From positions 40,817 to 104,816 of the forward strand of contig CAISBR010000111.1 in the NCBI GenBank assembly GCA_903883645.1: a stretch of 64,000 nucleotides of DNA, written 5' to 3'. Each line of letters starts with the position of its first letter. Position 1 is the stretch's first letter. Shown here in pieces: positions 55,533 through 64,000 of this stretch. Both the position numbers and the translations under genes were made by a program. Below the pieces are notes generated by a model that was given only the letters and a program-made list of their open reading frames with translations, was not told where the DNA came from and did no database searches. Source of the stretch: an uncultured Myxococcales bacterium. GTDB taxonomy: Bacteria > Myxococcota_A > UBA9042.

Positions 55533-57458
55533 ATGTTTGCCATCACGATCCGCGAGCGAAGCGGTCAGGATTATACGTTCCACTTCGACAAGCCCGAGGT
55601 CTTGATCGGCCGCGTCAAGGGCAACGACGTGATCTTGCCCAAACAGAACATCAGCAAGCGCCACACCATGGTGCGGACTGCTGGTAAGCGCTTTACGGTC
55701 GAGGACTTGGGGTCGACCAACGGCACCTACGTCAACGGACATCGCATCACCTCAGCCGTCGAGATTGGCCCCGATGATAAGGTCTATCTTGGCGATTTCG
55801 TAATGACATTTACCGACTTGTCGGCAGTGACGGCCCTGGCCGAGCCCGAGCCGCCAGCCGTACCTGACCTGCCCGACCTGAGTGGCGGCAGCGCCGAGGC
55901 GGCCACAAATATGCGCGCGACACTCCACATGTCTGCGCCACCTGCGATCCCCGGCCAAGTAGAAGGGGCGCCCGACCTGCAGCCCATCGAGGCCCTCGAC
56001 ATGCCGGCCGAGCTGGTCCAGCAGCCCGAGCCTGAGGGCGGGCTTGGCGTCGACTTCTTGGATCGCTTGACCGGCCCGCTCGAGAGCCTGCATGGCGACC
56101 TTCTGCAGGCCGGCGGCGACGTGGGGTCTGCGGCTTCGGCACTTTCGTCCATTCCCGGTTTGGCGGGCGCGATCAAAGCCCCCGCACGGGCGCAGAGCCA
56201 AGCTCCGGCGCTGATGCCGGTGCCCGAGCCCAAGCAGCCCTCGCAGCCCAAGCCCCAGCTCGCTCCGGCCTATCCCGAGCCCATCGCGCCGCCCGCGCCA
56301 CTCGCGCCTGCGGGTCCGCTGGCGGCGGGATACCACGACCGCTTGGCGGTGCTGTTCCGCGAGTCTATGCAAGAGCTGCGGCCCTCGCTGCCGACCGATA
56401 CCACCCAGATGACGGACAGTGACTGGGCGGAGCTCGAAGACCGCGTCACCAATTTTGTCGATAGGGCCGTGGCTGCGGGGGCCATGGCGCCCGAAGACGA
56501 TTCGCGCCAAATCTGCCGCGACTTGATCTACGAACTCACTGGGTTTGGGCCCCTTGAGCCGATGCTCGACGACCCGACCATCGAAGCGATCGAGGTCAAT
56601 GGCCACGATCAGTTGCATGTTGTGCGCGATGGCCACCGCGAGCGGGCCGCGGAGCGCTTTAGCTGCCAGGCCGCGCTGGCGTTGGCCGTGGACCGCTTGG
56701 TGCGCGCCACCGGCCAAAGCGCGCGCGGCGGCACCCAGATGGAAGGCACGCTGGTCGATGGCACTTCGGTGTACGTGGTATGGCCGCCGGCGTGTCCGGT
56801 TGGCCCGGCCGTGGTGCTGCGCAAGCCCCGCGCCGAGGCGCCTGAACTCGAACTGCTGGTGGGCCGTGGCACAGTTTCGGCCCATGCCGCCGAGGTGCTG
56901 GCGCGCATGGTCGGCGAGCGCCGCAGCATCGCGATCGTGGGGCCGAACGGGGTCGGCAAGCGCACGGTGCTCAACGCCTTGGGCCTGATCTTCCCAGCCG
57001 GTGTGCGACTTGCGGTGTTTGAAGATGGCCAGCGGTTGCGCTTGCCCGCCGAGCAGGTGGTGCGCATTGATACCGCGCTGCTGAGCGACAGTGGTGCTTC
57101 GGCGCTGCAGATAGCGCTGCGGCTTCGCCCCGATGTGGTGCTGTTCGGCGATTCGGTCAGCCTTGAACTGCACGATGTATTCTCGGTCGCCGCCGATGCT
57201 CTGCCTACGTGGCTCGGGGTGTTTGTGGCGCGCGATACGGAGGATTTTGTTCTGCGCGCCGTGCACGCGTTGCAACTGCACCACCCCGGCGTGGCCGAGT
57301 CGGTGGCGCGGGCGCGGGTATTGCGCAGTCTGGATGCGGTGGCCGTGTTCGTAAAAGACATCAATGGCCAGCATGTGTTGTCGCAGATCTGCGAGGTCAA
57401 GCACGCGCACAAGGGCGAGGCGGCCTTGGTCGAGGTAGTTCCAGGCATCGGCAGCTAG
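55533..57458 (+). CDS. FHA domain fused to CpaF-like secretion ATPase
   Basis: 641 aa. FHA domain (about 23-95: LIGRVKGND, SKRHTMV, GSTNGTYVNG) is followed by a Pro/Ala linker (about 110-265) and a CpaF/VirB11-type region (about 290-630) with ELTGFGPLEPMLDDPTIEAIEVNG and Walker A GPNGVGKRT (about 469-477). The usual Walker B/Glu box (VGE) reads LFGD, so activity is uncertain. FHA-CpaF fusions occur in tad/pilus clusters; no pilin, TadB/C or secretin gene is here. Start 130 bases after thiE. Confidence 0.86.
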   Translation: MFAITIRERSGQDYTFHFDKPEVLIGRVKGNDVILPKQNISKRHTMVRTAGKRFTVEDLGSTNGTYVNGHRITSAVEIGPDDKVYLGDFVMTFTDLSAVTALAEPEPPAVPDLPDLSGGSAEAATNMRATLHMSAPPAIPGQVEGAPDLQPIEALDMPAELVQQPEPEGGLGVDFLDRLTGPLESLHGDLLQAGGDVGSAASALSSIPGLAGAIKAPARAQSQAPALMPVPEPKQPSQPKPQLAPAYPEPIAPPAPLAPAGPLAAGYHDRLAVLFRESMQELRPSLPTDTTQMTDSDWAELEDRVTNFVDRAVAAGAMAPEDDSRQICRDLIYELTGFGPLEPMLDDPTIEAIEVNGHDQLHVVRDGHRERAAERFSCQAALALAVDRLVRATGQSARGGTQMEGTLVDGTSVYVVWPPACPVGPAVVLRKPRAEAPELELLVGRGTVSAHAAEVLARMVGERRSIAIVGPNGVGKRTVLNALGLIFPAGVRLAVFEDGQRLRLPAEQVVRIDTALLSDSGASALQIALRLRPDVVLFGDSVSLELHDVFSVAADALPTWLGVFVARDTEDFVLRAVHALQLHHPGVAESVARARVLRSLDAVAVFVKDINGQHVLSQICEVKHAHKGEAALVEVVPGIGS

Positions 57459-57542
57459 GATGCGGCGCTGGCCAGCAGAGGATCGACTCCGCCGTCAGCG
57501 GTGCATTGAGGCACTCGCGGTCGCGACAAGCAGGGGGCGCCG

Positions 57543-59006
57543 TTGTTCACGCTGATCATCGAGGACAAAAACGGCGCGCTGATCGGCGAATACACCTTCG
57601 AAGATGGCGAGTTCATCATCGGACGCAGCCAGCAGGCTGACATCCAGCTAGCGGCCGACAACGTCTCGCGTCGCCATGCCCGGGTGTTTACGCAAGATGG
57701 CCGCTGCTTTGTAGAAGACCTCAAGGCCGCCAACGGCGTCTGGGTCAACGGTCGGCGCATCCATGCGGTCACCGAACTGCCGCGCTCGGCCCAGGTGCGC
57801 ATCGGCGACTTCTTCTTGCACATCGAGGGTGCGGCCTATTCGCGGCCCATGAATACGCCCATCTACGCCCGGTTAGTGCCCATGCCTGGCAGTGTCGGCG
57901 AGCTGACGGAGCTGGCGCATCCCACGGTGCTCATCGGTCGTGGCAAAGACTGCGCGGTGGTGCTGCAAGACGTGTCGGTGTCGCGGATTCACTCGAAAAT
58001 TACCCAAGACGACGCCGGCCGCATTGCTGTCGAAGACCTGCGCTCGAGCAACGGCACCTACGTCAACGACCGCCGTATCGACCACGCGGAGCTGGTGCAC
58101 GGCGACCGCGTGCGCTTTGGTACCGTGGCATTTTCATTTCAGATCGAAGGGATGCCAGACGTTGATCTCGACGATGACCCCGAGCCGCTGCTGCCGGCAT
58201 CGCGGCCGCCGACCATGGCGCAGTACTCGCAGCGCGCCCACCAGGCGTTTGCGCCGATGGAGCACCCGCCCGAGCCCGCGTATGCGCCGGCGCAGCGCAG
58301 CTTCTTGCCGCAGCTGGCCGCGATCGCGGTGATCCTGGTGGCGCTGATGGCGCTGGTGGTCCTGGTTGGCTTTGCGTTCTTCAAGTTTGTGGCGCCGCGG
58401 CTCGACGACAAGCAACCGTACGACGAGCGGGTGGCCAGCGACCGGCCTAGCCGCCACACCGCGCGCAAAGTCGATGACCAAGAGCCGAGCGAAAGGCTAG
58501 AGCCCAAGGCAGTGGTCGATCCGCGTGCTCTAAATGCTGCGCAATATCAAGATGCTATGGCCCGTGGGCGCGACGCCATGCTGCGGCGGCAGTGGTCCGA
58601 GGCGAAAAGCTGGTTCCAAAAAGCCCACCAGACCGATGTGCTGGCCAGTGAGCCGAACGAGGCTCTGAACAAGGTCTCGCTCGAGGAACGTGCCGGCGCC
58701 GATATTGCCCAGGCCGAAGACGCATTTAAGCGGCAGGATTTTAAGACTGCAATTTCGCTGCATAAACAGGTGCCGAGCACGTCGGTGTATGGCGCCGATG
58801 CGCAGAAGTCGCTGCAGTCACTGGCGCTGCTGGCCGATATGGAGCGGCAGAAGTCGTGCCACGGTCGGCTGCACGACCAGACGAAGTGCCTCGCGGATTG
58901 TAGCTTGGTGCTGTCGACGGGCTATGCGCCGGTGGCCACGGTCGACGAGTGCACACGGCTTGCCGCGAGCGGTGGCAAGCTCGAGTCGCCGGGACGGCAT
59001 CGCTAA
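57543..59006 (+). CDS. Membrane protein with two N-terminal FHA domains
   Basis: 487 aa. FHA 1 (about 22-90: IIGRSQQAD, SRRHARV, ANGVWVNG) and FHA 2 (about 128-200: LIGRGKDC, SRIHSKI, SSNGTYVND), both with intact phosphothreonine-binding residues. Then a linker, one TM helix (about 262-287) and a C-terminal TPR-like helical domain with a Cys pair region (SCHGRL, KCLADC). FHA domains are cytoplasmic, the tail periplasmic. TTG 57543 is preceded by GGGGG. Follows the FHA-ATPase and probably reads the same kinase signals. Confidence 0.85.
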   Translation: MFTLIIEDKNGALIGEYTFEDGEFIIGRSQQADIQLAADNVSRRHARVFTQDGRCFVEDLKAANGVWVNGRRIHAVTELPRSAQVRIGDFFLHIEGAAYSRPMNTPIYARLVPMPGSVGELTELAHPTVLIGRGKDCAVVLQDVSVSRIHSKITQDDAGRIAVEDLRSSNGTYVNDRRIDHAELVHGDRVRFGTVAFSFQIEGMPDVDLDDDPEPLLPASRPPTMAQYSQRAHQAFAPMEHPPEPAYAPAQRSFLPQLAAIAVILVALMALVVLVGFAFFKFVAPRLDDKQPYDERVASDRPSRHTARKVDDQEPSERLEPKAVVDPRALNAAQYQDAMARGRDAMLRRQWSEAKSWFQKAHQTDVLASEPNEALNKVSLEERAGADIAQAEDAFKRQDFKTAISLHKQVPSTSVYGADAQKSLQSLALLADMERQKSCHGRLHDQTKCLADCSLVLSTGYAPVATVDECTRLAASGGKLESPGRHR

Positions 59007-59007
59007 C

Positions 59008-59496
59008 ATGAAAACACTGCGCTTCCTTGGACTTTGCTGCGTGATGCTGTGCACGGTGGCGGGCATGAGCGGCTGCCCCGAGGTGGTTCGACGCTGGTAC
59101 ACCGGCACGTGCAGCAACGAAGGTGGCGCTTGCGGCGAAGGCGGCCTGTGTATCGACGGCTTCTGCGGTCGGGCGTGCACCAGTTCGACCGACTGCGGCG
59201 ACGGCGTGTGCGTGCAGCAAGTCTGCGTACCGCCTGGCTATGTGTGCAACACGGCCTACTGCGACGATGGCAACAGCTGCACCGACGACCTGTGCAACAC
59301 CGCCAACGCCGCGTGCCGCCACGAATTGCACGCCGGGGCCTGCAGCGACGGCGACGGCTGCACGGTGGGCGACGAGTGCGTGGCGGCGGCTGGCACGTTT
59401 AGCTGCAAGTCAGCGCCCAAATGCGACGACGGCAACCCGGCCACCACCGACAGCTGCAATCCGACCAGCGGAATCTGCACCAACACTGCGCCCTAG
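59008..59496 (+). CDS. Cysteine-rich lipoprotein
   Basis: 162 aa. Signal peptide with MSGC lipobox (Cys 23), then a mature part with more than 20 cysteines in short Asp/Gly-rich disulfide units (CDDGNSCTDDLCN, CSDGDGCTVGDEC, CDDGNPATTDSCN). Such units are common in myxobacterial surface proteins. It starts one base after the FHA gene stop and its own stop lies in the first unit of a 22-bp tandem repeat. Confidence 0.87.
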   Translation: MKTLRFLGLCCVMLCTVAGMSGCPEVVRRWYTGTCSNEGGACGEGGLCIDGFCGRACTSSTDCGDGVCVQQVCVPPGYVCNTAYCDDGNSCTDDLCNTANAACRHELHAGACSDGDGCTVGDECVAAAGTFSCKSAPKCDDGNPATTDSCNPTSGICTNTAP

Positions 59497-59568
59497 CAGC
59501 GCCGACACTGCGCCCTAGCAGCGCCGACACTGCGCCCTCGCGGGGCCGACACTGCGCCTTAACAGCTG
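59483..59568 (+). repeat. 22-bp tandem repeat spanning the lipoprotein stop codon
   Basis: Unit ACACTGCGCCCTAGCAGCGC plus CG: exact at 59483-59504 and 59505-59526, diverged at 59527-59548, partial at 59549-59568. The first unit holds the last codons and the TAG stop of the lipoprotein. Confidence 0.87.
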
Positions 59569-59570
59569 AA

Positions 59571-59954
59571 TTAGCGTCGGGCGGCCATTGCCAAGCACAC
59601 CCAGCCGGCGATCAGTGACAGGCCGCCGAGTGGCGTGATGATGCCCAGCTTGCGGATGTCGGTCAGGGCCATGACCTGTAAACTGCCCGAAAATAGGACG
59701 ATACCGACGAGGAAGCCCCAGCCGGCGCGATTGGCCCACTGAGCGAGGTCCGGACGGGCCTGTGCCGTAGCCCACCGCCACGCCGGCTCGACGGCCAGCA
59801 GCGCCAGCACGTGCCAGAACTGGTAGCGCACTGCCTTGTCCCACCAATCCAAATGCTGAGGGTCTAGGCGGGCTTGCAGGGCATGGGCACCAAAGGCACC
59901 GGTCGCTACGCCCAAACCGCCCAAGATGGCGGCGATCAGCGTCCAAGGCATCAC
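59571..59954 (-). CDS. DUF423 family membrane protein (YgdD-like)
   Basis: 127 aa, four TM helices, with the family start GGLGVATGAFGAHALQARL, then WDKAVRYQFWHVLALL. Function unknown. The GTG at 59954 overlaps the formate-THF ligase stop; an ATG follows at once (59951). Cotranscribed with that gene. Confidence 0.92.
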   Translation of the reverse strand: MMPWTLIAAILGGLGVATGAFGAHALQARLDPQHLDWWDKAVRYQFWHVLALLAVEPAWRWATAQARPDLAQWANRAGWGFLVGIVLFSGSLQVMALTDIRKLGIITPLGGLSLIAGWVCLAMAARR

Positions 59955-61600
59955 GAAAGCCCCACGATCTCGCCATTTACCAGGTTGATCCGCTCGGCGG
60001 CGGGCTTGGCGGGCAGGCCGGGCATGCGCATCAGATCGCCGGTCAGCACCACCACAAAGCCGGCGCCGGCGCTGAGCACCAGGCCGCGGACGTTGAGCTT
60101 CCAGCCCTTGGGCCGGCCGAGCTTTTTCGGATCGTCGCTGAGCGAACCCTGGGTCTTGGCCATGCAGATAAGCAGCTTACCGTAGCCCAATTTCTCGAGT
60201 TGCCGCAGGTCTTTCTTGGCCTCAGCCGACCACTCAACCCCGTCAGCGCCGTAGATGTTGGTGGCAATGGCGGCGACTTTTTGCTCGATGCTATCGTCGA
60301 CGGCGTACATGGGCTGGTACTTGCCGCTCGACTTCTGCACGGTTTGCCAAACGATTTTGGCCAGTTCTTCTGCACCCGCGCCACCATCGGCAAAGTGTGA
60401 CGACACGGCGGCCTGCACACCCCGCGCGGCACAGTGGGCGATCACGGCCTGCAGCTCTTCGTCGGCATCCGTCAAGAAGCGGTTGATCGCCACCACGGGC
60501 TGGATGCCGTACTTCTGGATGCTATCTAAGTGCGCGTCAAGATTCGCTATGCCGCGCATCACCGCCGCAACGTCGACCTTGCCCACATCGGCCAGCGCGG
60601 TGCCGCCGTGCATTTTGAGCGCCCGGGTCGTGGCGACCAAGACCACCGCGTGTACGGGCAGACCGGCGGTGCGCATCTTGATATCCAAGAACTTTTCGCC
60701 GCCGAGGTCAAAGGCAAAGCCCGCCTCGGTCACCACAATGTCGCCCAAATGCAGTGCCGTGCGGGTGGCCACGATCGAGTTGCAACCGTGGGCGATGTTT
60801 GCGAATGGCCCGCCATGCACCACCGCCGGCGCGCCTTCGTAGGTCTGCACCAGGTTCGGCTGCAGGGCCTCGCGCAGCAGCACCAGCATGGAACCCGACG
60901 CATTGAGTTGGCCTGCCAGCACCGGCTGCCCGTCGCGGGTCCAGGCCACCAGGGCTCGGTCGATGCGGGTGCGCAGATCTTCGGCATCTTCGGCCAGACA
61001 CAGCATGGCCATGACCTCAGAAGCCGCTGTAATATCGAAGCTTCCTTGCCGCGGAATGCCGTGCGCCGTGCCGCCCATGCCCACCATCACTTGGCGCAGA
61101 GCGCGGTCGTTCATGTCGATGACGCGCGGCCACACCACCTTGCGCGGGTCGATATTCAGCGCGTTGCCCTGCTGCAGGTGGTTGTCGATCATCGCCGCGA
61201 GCAGGTTGTGCGCCGAGGTGATCGCGTGCAAGTCGCCGGTAAAGTGCAGGTTGATCCGCTGCGAGGGCTCGATAGTCGACTTGCCTGCGCCAGCGCCGCC
61301 GCCCTTGACGCCAAAGCACGGACCAAGGCTTGGCTCGCGAAGGGCCGCAACCGCCCGGATTCCTTGGCGTCGCAGGCCCTGCACTAGGCCGATAGTGGTG
61401 GTGGTCTTGCCTTCGCCGGCGGGCGTAGGGGTAATCGCGGTCATCAGCACCAGCTTGGCCGGCTCGGTGGTGTGGCGCGGGCGCTGCCGCACGGCCGGGC
61501 TGAGCTTGGCCATGACCTTGCCATAGGGTTCGAGGTCGTCGGCTTGTAGCCCCAGGTCGGCGGCGACATCGTAGATAGAACGCAGGGTTGGCTCGCTCAT
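59951..61600 (-). CDS. fhs: Formate--tetrahydrofolate ligase
   Basis: ATP-dependent formation of 10-formyl-THF from formate, feeding purine and Met-tRNA formylation. 549 aa, normal length. P-loop TPAGEGKTT (59-67), EPSLGPCFG and INLHFTGDLHAITSAHN are diagnostic. The second signature, usually GGAAGGGYxQVxPM, reads GGGAGAGKSTIEPS (101-114) at the same length. Formate could come from RibB or other reactions. Minus strand with DUF423 downstream. Confidence 0.95.
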   Translation of the reverse strand: MSEPTLRSIYDVAADLGLQADDLEPYGKVMAKLSPAVRQRPRHTTEPAKLVLMTAITPTPAGEGKTTTTIGLVQGLRRQGIRAVAALREPSLGPCFGVKGGGAGAGKSTIEPSQRINLHFTGDLHAITSAHNLLAAMIDNHLQQGNALNIDPRKVVWPRVIDMNDRALRQVMVGMGGTAHGIPRQGSFDITAASEVMAMLCLAEDAEDLRTRIDRALVAWTRDGQPVLAGQLNASGSMLVLLREALQPNLVQTYEGAPAVVHGGPFANIAHGCNSIVATRTALHLGDIVVTEAGFAFDLGGEKFLDIKMRTAGLPVHAVVLVATTRALKMHGGTALADVGKVDVAAVMRGIANLDAHLDSIQKYGIQPVVAINRFLTDADEELQAVIAHCAARGVQAAVSSHFADGGAGAEELAKIVWQTVQKSSGKYQPMYAVDDSIEQKVAAIATNIYGADGVEWSAEAKKDLRQLEKLGYGKLLICMAKTQGSLSDDPKKLGRPKGWKLNVRGLVLSAGAGFVVVLTGDLMRMPGLPAKPAAERINLVNGEIVGLS

Positions 61601-61754
61601 GGTGACCTCTTGCTGGCTGGCAGAAACGGGGGTGAGTTGGGCGCAGCGGTGAGTTGGCTGCGGCGCTAGGGTGCGAGCGTGCGGCGGTGGGCCTGCGGTG
61701 TCAACGGCTTGCGGGGCACAACGGTCGCGGTTTGGTCATGCTGGCGCCCGCTAC

Positions 61755-63413
61755 CTAGCGATGCGAGCCCAACACGGCGCCAAAATGGAAATCGAAAACG
61801 ACGGCCGTCTCGACCTGGTCGCCGATCGACGTAAGGCGCATACCCAGGCCAATGGTTGCGAGAGCTCCGCCTCTGTGGAAACCGTACTCGATCCCCGTAC
61901 CTAGCAGGCCTCCCATCTGCTGGTGGGCGTAGATGGCGCCGGCCTCGGCGAGTAGGCCCCAAGTCGAGTAAGTCTCTGCCGTTGTGGTGAGCACGCTCCG
62001 CAACATCGCCGCGTACCGCCAGCCCTCGCCGACGCGATACTGCGGCTCAAAGTCGGGAATCAGCAGCAGCGTAGGGCCGTCGTTGAGAGAGGAAGGCCTC
62101 GCCATGACAAATGCCGCCGGGCGAATTGGCCACGCGAGCACCAGTGGATGCGCTGCGCCTAGGACCACTTGCGGCACAGGTGCGGCCGCCACGCCCAACG
62201 CTGTCGCGAACCAGCCGCGCCCGCGGTGGCCCGTTGCCGTGCCCTTGACCGCACCGGGGATCGGCCTGCCCAGCTCGCGGCAAGCGCGCGATTCGCCAGC
62301 GTGGCAGCCGAGTTCGTAGGTGTCCCAGGTCTGCGGAGTGTCGGGGGCGGCTACCTCGCCGCTCAAGTACAAGACGCTGAGGCGACTGCAGCTGTCGCCG
62401 TCTTCGCGCAAGCAGCCCTCTCGATAGGCTTCGGCCGCCCTGGCCACATCGCGAGGGCCACGCTTGGGGTCGTCCCAGCTTTTGCCCAGCCAGTAGCAGC
62501 CCGCTGCGTCGCCACCGCTACAGGCCAGCGCCAGCCAAGCGACGGCGTGTGGGCGGCGCGCCTTGCCCGCGAGCTCGTCGGCCCACGCATACCATCCCAA
62601 GTAGGTGCAGGCCTGCGCATAACCGCCGGAACACGCCGCTTGCCAGTGCGCTGTGGCCGCGGCGGGGTCGGCACGACAGGCAGCGCCTTGGGTGAGCAAG
62701 ACGGCCAAGTCAAAGCAGCCCAAGAGCGAGCCCCGCGCGCAGCCGAGGTCGAACCACTGATGCGCGGCCGTGACGTCGCCAGAAAGGTTGACAGGGTCAA
62801 TGATTAGTTTGGCGCCGCGTAGTGTGCACGCGTCGGGGATGCCACCTTCGCAGGCGCGTTCGAGCAGCGTCAGGGCTGCGCGCTGGTCGCGGCTGGTGCC
62901 ACTGCCCTCGGCGACGTGTTCGGCCCACGTGGCACAGCCGGCTACCGAGCCGACGCCGCAGGCCCGGTGCATGAGTTGCGCCGCCGCCGTCACGTCGCTG
63001 GGGAGGCCGACGCCTTGGGCGAGGAGTTGGCCCACGGCTACGCACGACTCGCCATCGCGGGCGGCGCAGGCCTGCTCGGCGGCTTGGCGGTGGCGGGCGA
63101 TGCGCTGGCGGGCGGTGGCGCGGTCGACGGGGCCGCCCCTGCCGCGGTACTCAAGGACCGCTAGCTGCAAGCACGCCCGTGGGCTGCCCAGGTCGCAGGC
63201 CTGCTTGTACCCCTGGCGTTGGGCCGTCCATTGTGAGCGTGCGGCGGCGGCATCGGCGGCGCTCAGGGCAGTGGGCAAGTCGACGGGGGGATTATCTTGG
63301 CTGTGTGCGGGGTTGCCGGTAATGGTCGCGACGGCGATGGCGAGGAGGAGGGCGGACCACGCGGGTGCCGTGGAGGTGCAGCGTGACGCGGTGCGGCAAG
63401 GGGATAGCGTCAT
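61755..63413 (-). CDS. Secreted Sel1-repeat (Cys-rich) protein
   Basis: 552 aa. Signal peptide about 1-38, then about ten Sel1-like repeats (35-40 residues each, SCVAVGQLLAQGVG, ACTLRGAKL, GCYWLGKSW) each with a Cys pair as in Hcp-type disulfide-linked repeats. The last about 150 residues lack repeats, are Gly/hydrophobic and end in FDFHFGAVLGSHR, suggesting a small beta-barrel or surface-associated domain. ATG 63413 lies upstream of the signal core. Function unknown. Confidence 0.82.
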   Translation of the reverse strand: MTLSPCRTASRCTSTAPAWSALLLAIAVATITGNPAHSQDNPPVDLPTALSAADAAAARSQWTAQRQGYKQACDLGSPRACLQLAVLEYRGRGGPVDRATARQRIARHRQAAEQACAARDGESCVAVGQLLAQGVGLPSDVTAAAQLMHRACGVGSVAGCATWAEHVAEGSGTSRDQRAALTLLERACEGGIPDACTLRGAKLIIDPVNLSGDVTAAHQWFDLGCARGSLLGCFDLAVLLTQGAACRADPAAATAHWQAACSGGYAQACTYLGWYAWADELAGKARRPHAVAWLALACSGGDAAGCYWLGKSWDDPKRGPRDVARAAEAYREGCLREDGDSCSRLSVLYLSGEVAAPDTPQTWDTYELGCHAGESRACRELGRPIPGAVKGTATGHRGRGWFATALGVAAAPVPQVVLGAAHPLVLAWPIRPAAFVMARPSSLNDGPTLLLIPDFEPQYRVGEGWRYAAMLRSVLTTTAETYSTWGLLAEAGAIYAHQQMGGLLGTGIEYGFHRGGALATIGLGMRLTSIGDQVETAVVFDFHFGAVLGSHR

Positions 63414-64000
63414 GGGTGCGGTGCCGTGCCCGGCCTGGAGTGGCGCGGGTAGGGTGTGGCGTGGTGAGCAGTGGTGTCAAGGTGGGCGGCCCGGCGCTTT
63501 GCGCCGTCAGGCTGCGACAGCGGCGCGCGTGGCCACTGCGTAAAATTCCACACCCCCGGCGCCGCTGCGGCGATCCGGCACGCGAGACAGCAGAATTGCA
63601 CAGCTTTCTTGGCCGTGCCGGCCCGCCGCCCTGCGGGTGCGCATCCTTGCCGCGCAGTGGGTCGCTCCGCGACCCCCGTCGGGCCCGGAGCAGACGTGGG
63701 CTTGCTTGTGTGACTTTCGAAGTGGCCAACGGACTTAGGTGCCTGGCGTGCCCGCGTGCGCCCCGCAAACAGCGAGGCGGCCGGCTGACCTAGGTGCTTG
63801 CTTGCCCGCATGGGTCCCGCAAAGAACATAGTCATTTCAATTGGTTACTTCTTGGCCTAACGGCCAGGAATCCGCCCAGCCCATCCGCCCCACCGCAGCG
63901 CCAGGGACCTCACGGCCCCAGGCGCACCACCACACCGACGCCCGCCGGCCGCTTTCGCAGCCCACGGGCGCCCCCCGGGGCCATGTCCAACCCCCGGCCA
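63414..64000. other. Region without a supported gene
   Basis: 587 bases to the window edge. Several frames are open by GC bias, but none has recognisable protein or start signal. A diverged direct repeat occurs at 63732-63828. The Sel1 gene promoter should lie at the left of this stretch; no clear boxes were found. Confidence 0.6.
63732..63828 (+). repeat. Diverged direct repeat of about 42 bp
   Basis: GACTTAGGTGCCTGGCGTGC and onward (63732-63773) is followed by GACCTAGGTGCTTGCTTGCC and onward (63787-63828). Both continue with a CCCGC-TG-CCCGCAAA pattern. Confidence 0.55.

Noticed and set aside
55752..57410. 552-aa minus-strand frame opposite the FHA-ATPase
   Set aside because: Antisense of a gene with FHA and Walker motifs; no family features.
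63410..63835. 141-aa minus-strand frame near the window end
   Set aside because: Low-complexity, Pro/Ala/Arg-rich composition and no ribosome binding site or domain.

Overview
The window is GC-rich, densely packed bacterial DNA. It looks like a chromosome segment of a Myxococcota / deltaproteobacterial-type organism. I infer this from several Ser/Thr kinases, FHA and PilZ proteins, giant TPR and FG-GAP lipoproteins, Cys-rich 'DDGNSCTDDLC'-type lipoproteins and a microcompartment shell set like that known from Haliangium. No rRNA or marker gene fixes the taxon. Many genes overlap by ATGA/GTGA and convergent genes abut at their stop codons.

Layout: (1) 34-9773: a TPR lipoprotein coupled to the transglycosylase mtgA, a KamA-family radical SAM enzyme, tRNA-Glu(CTC), tRNA-Gln(CTG), a transpeptidase-only PBP and a small TPR protein. 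(2) 9929-14140: an initiator tRNA-fMet followed by a 4.1-kb island. A perfect 45-bp copy of the tRNA 3' end marks its far side. The island carries three co-oriented genes: an unknown 158-aa protein, a small protein with a HEPN-like Rx4H motif, and an archaeo-eukaryotic-primase/SF2-helicase of the type described in TOTE conflict systems. It has no integrase. This is the best candidate for an undescribed (defence/conflict) system. (3) 14303-19885: a divergent arsenic cluster, with arsD-thioredoxin-thioredoxin-ccdA on the minus strand and arsR-arsA-acr3-arsC on the plus strand. Two near-identical promoters face each other. (4) 19889-26378: kinase, phosphatidylserine synthase, alpha/beta hydrolase, PilZ and FHA proteins. 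(5) 26800-31906: a compact bacterial microcompartment operon (BMC-T, BMC-H, BMC-P, PduP-like aldehyde dehydrogenase with an encapsulation peptide, second BMC-T), followed by a RibB whose RibA half has lost its zinc cysteines and by a tiny lipoprotein. (6) 32215-44295: a kinase with a C-terminal DUF4388-like module, a glycerophosphodiesterase, a TPR protein, an RsmG-like methyltransferase, an NFACT-R protein, a large FG-GAP lipoprotein, a RadC-like protein and an HhH protein. (7) 44290-53730: surface polysaccharide genes (two GT4, a GT39-like enzyme, an esterase, an initiating phosphoglycosyltransferase, a flippase, a ligase/polymerase). (8) 53727-55402: thiS-thiG-thiE-like. (9) 55533-59496: two FHA proteins, one fused to a CpaF-like ATPase, and a Cys-rich lipoprotein. 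(10) 59571-63413: DUF423, formate-THF ligase and a Sel1-repeat protein.

Working together: the ars genes give arsenite sensing, chaperoning, extrusion and arsenate reduction with a dedicated thiol supply. The BMC genes build a shell around an acylating aldehyde dehydrogenase whose aldehyde source is not encoded here. The polysaccharide genes form a Wzx/Wzy-like route. Functions come from motif recognition by eye. No database search or alignment was run.
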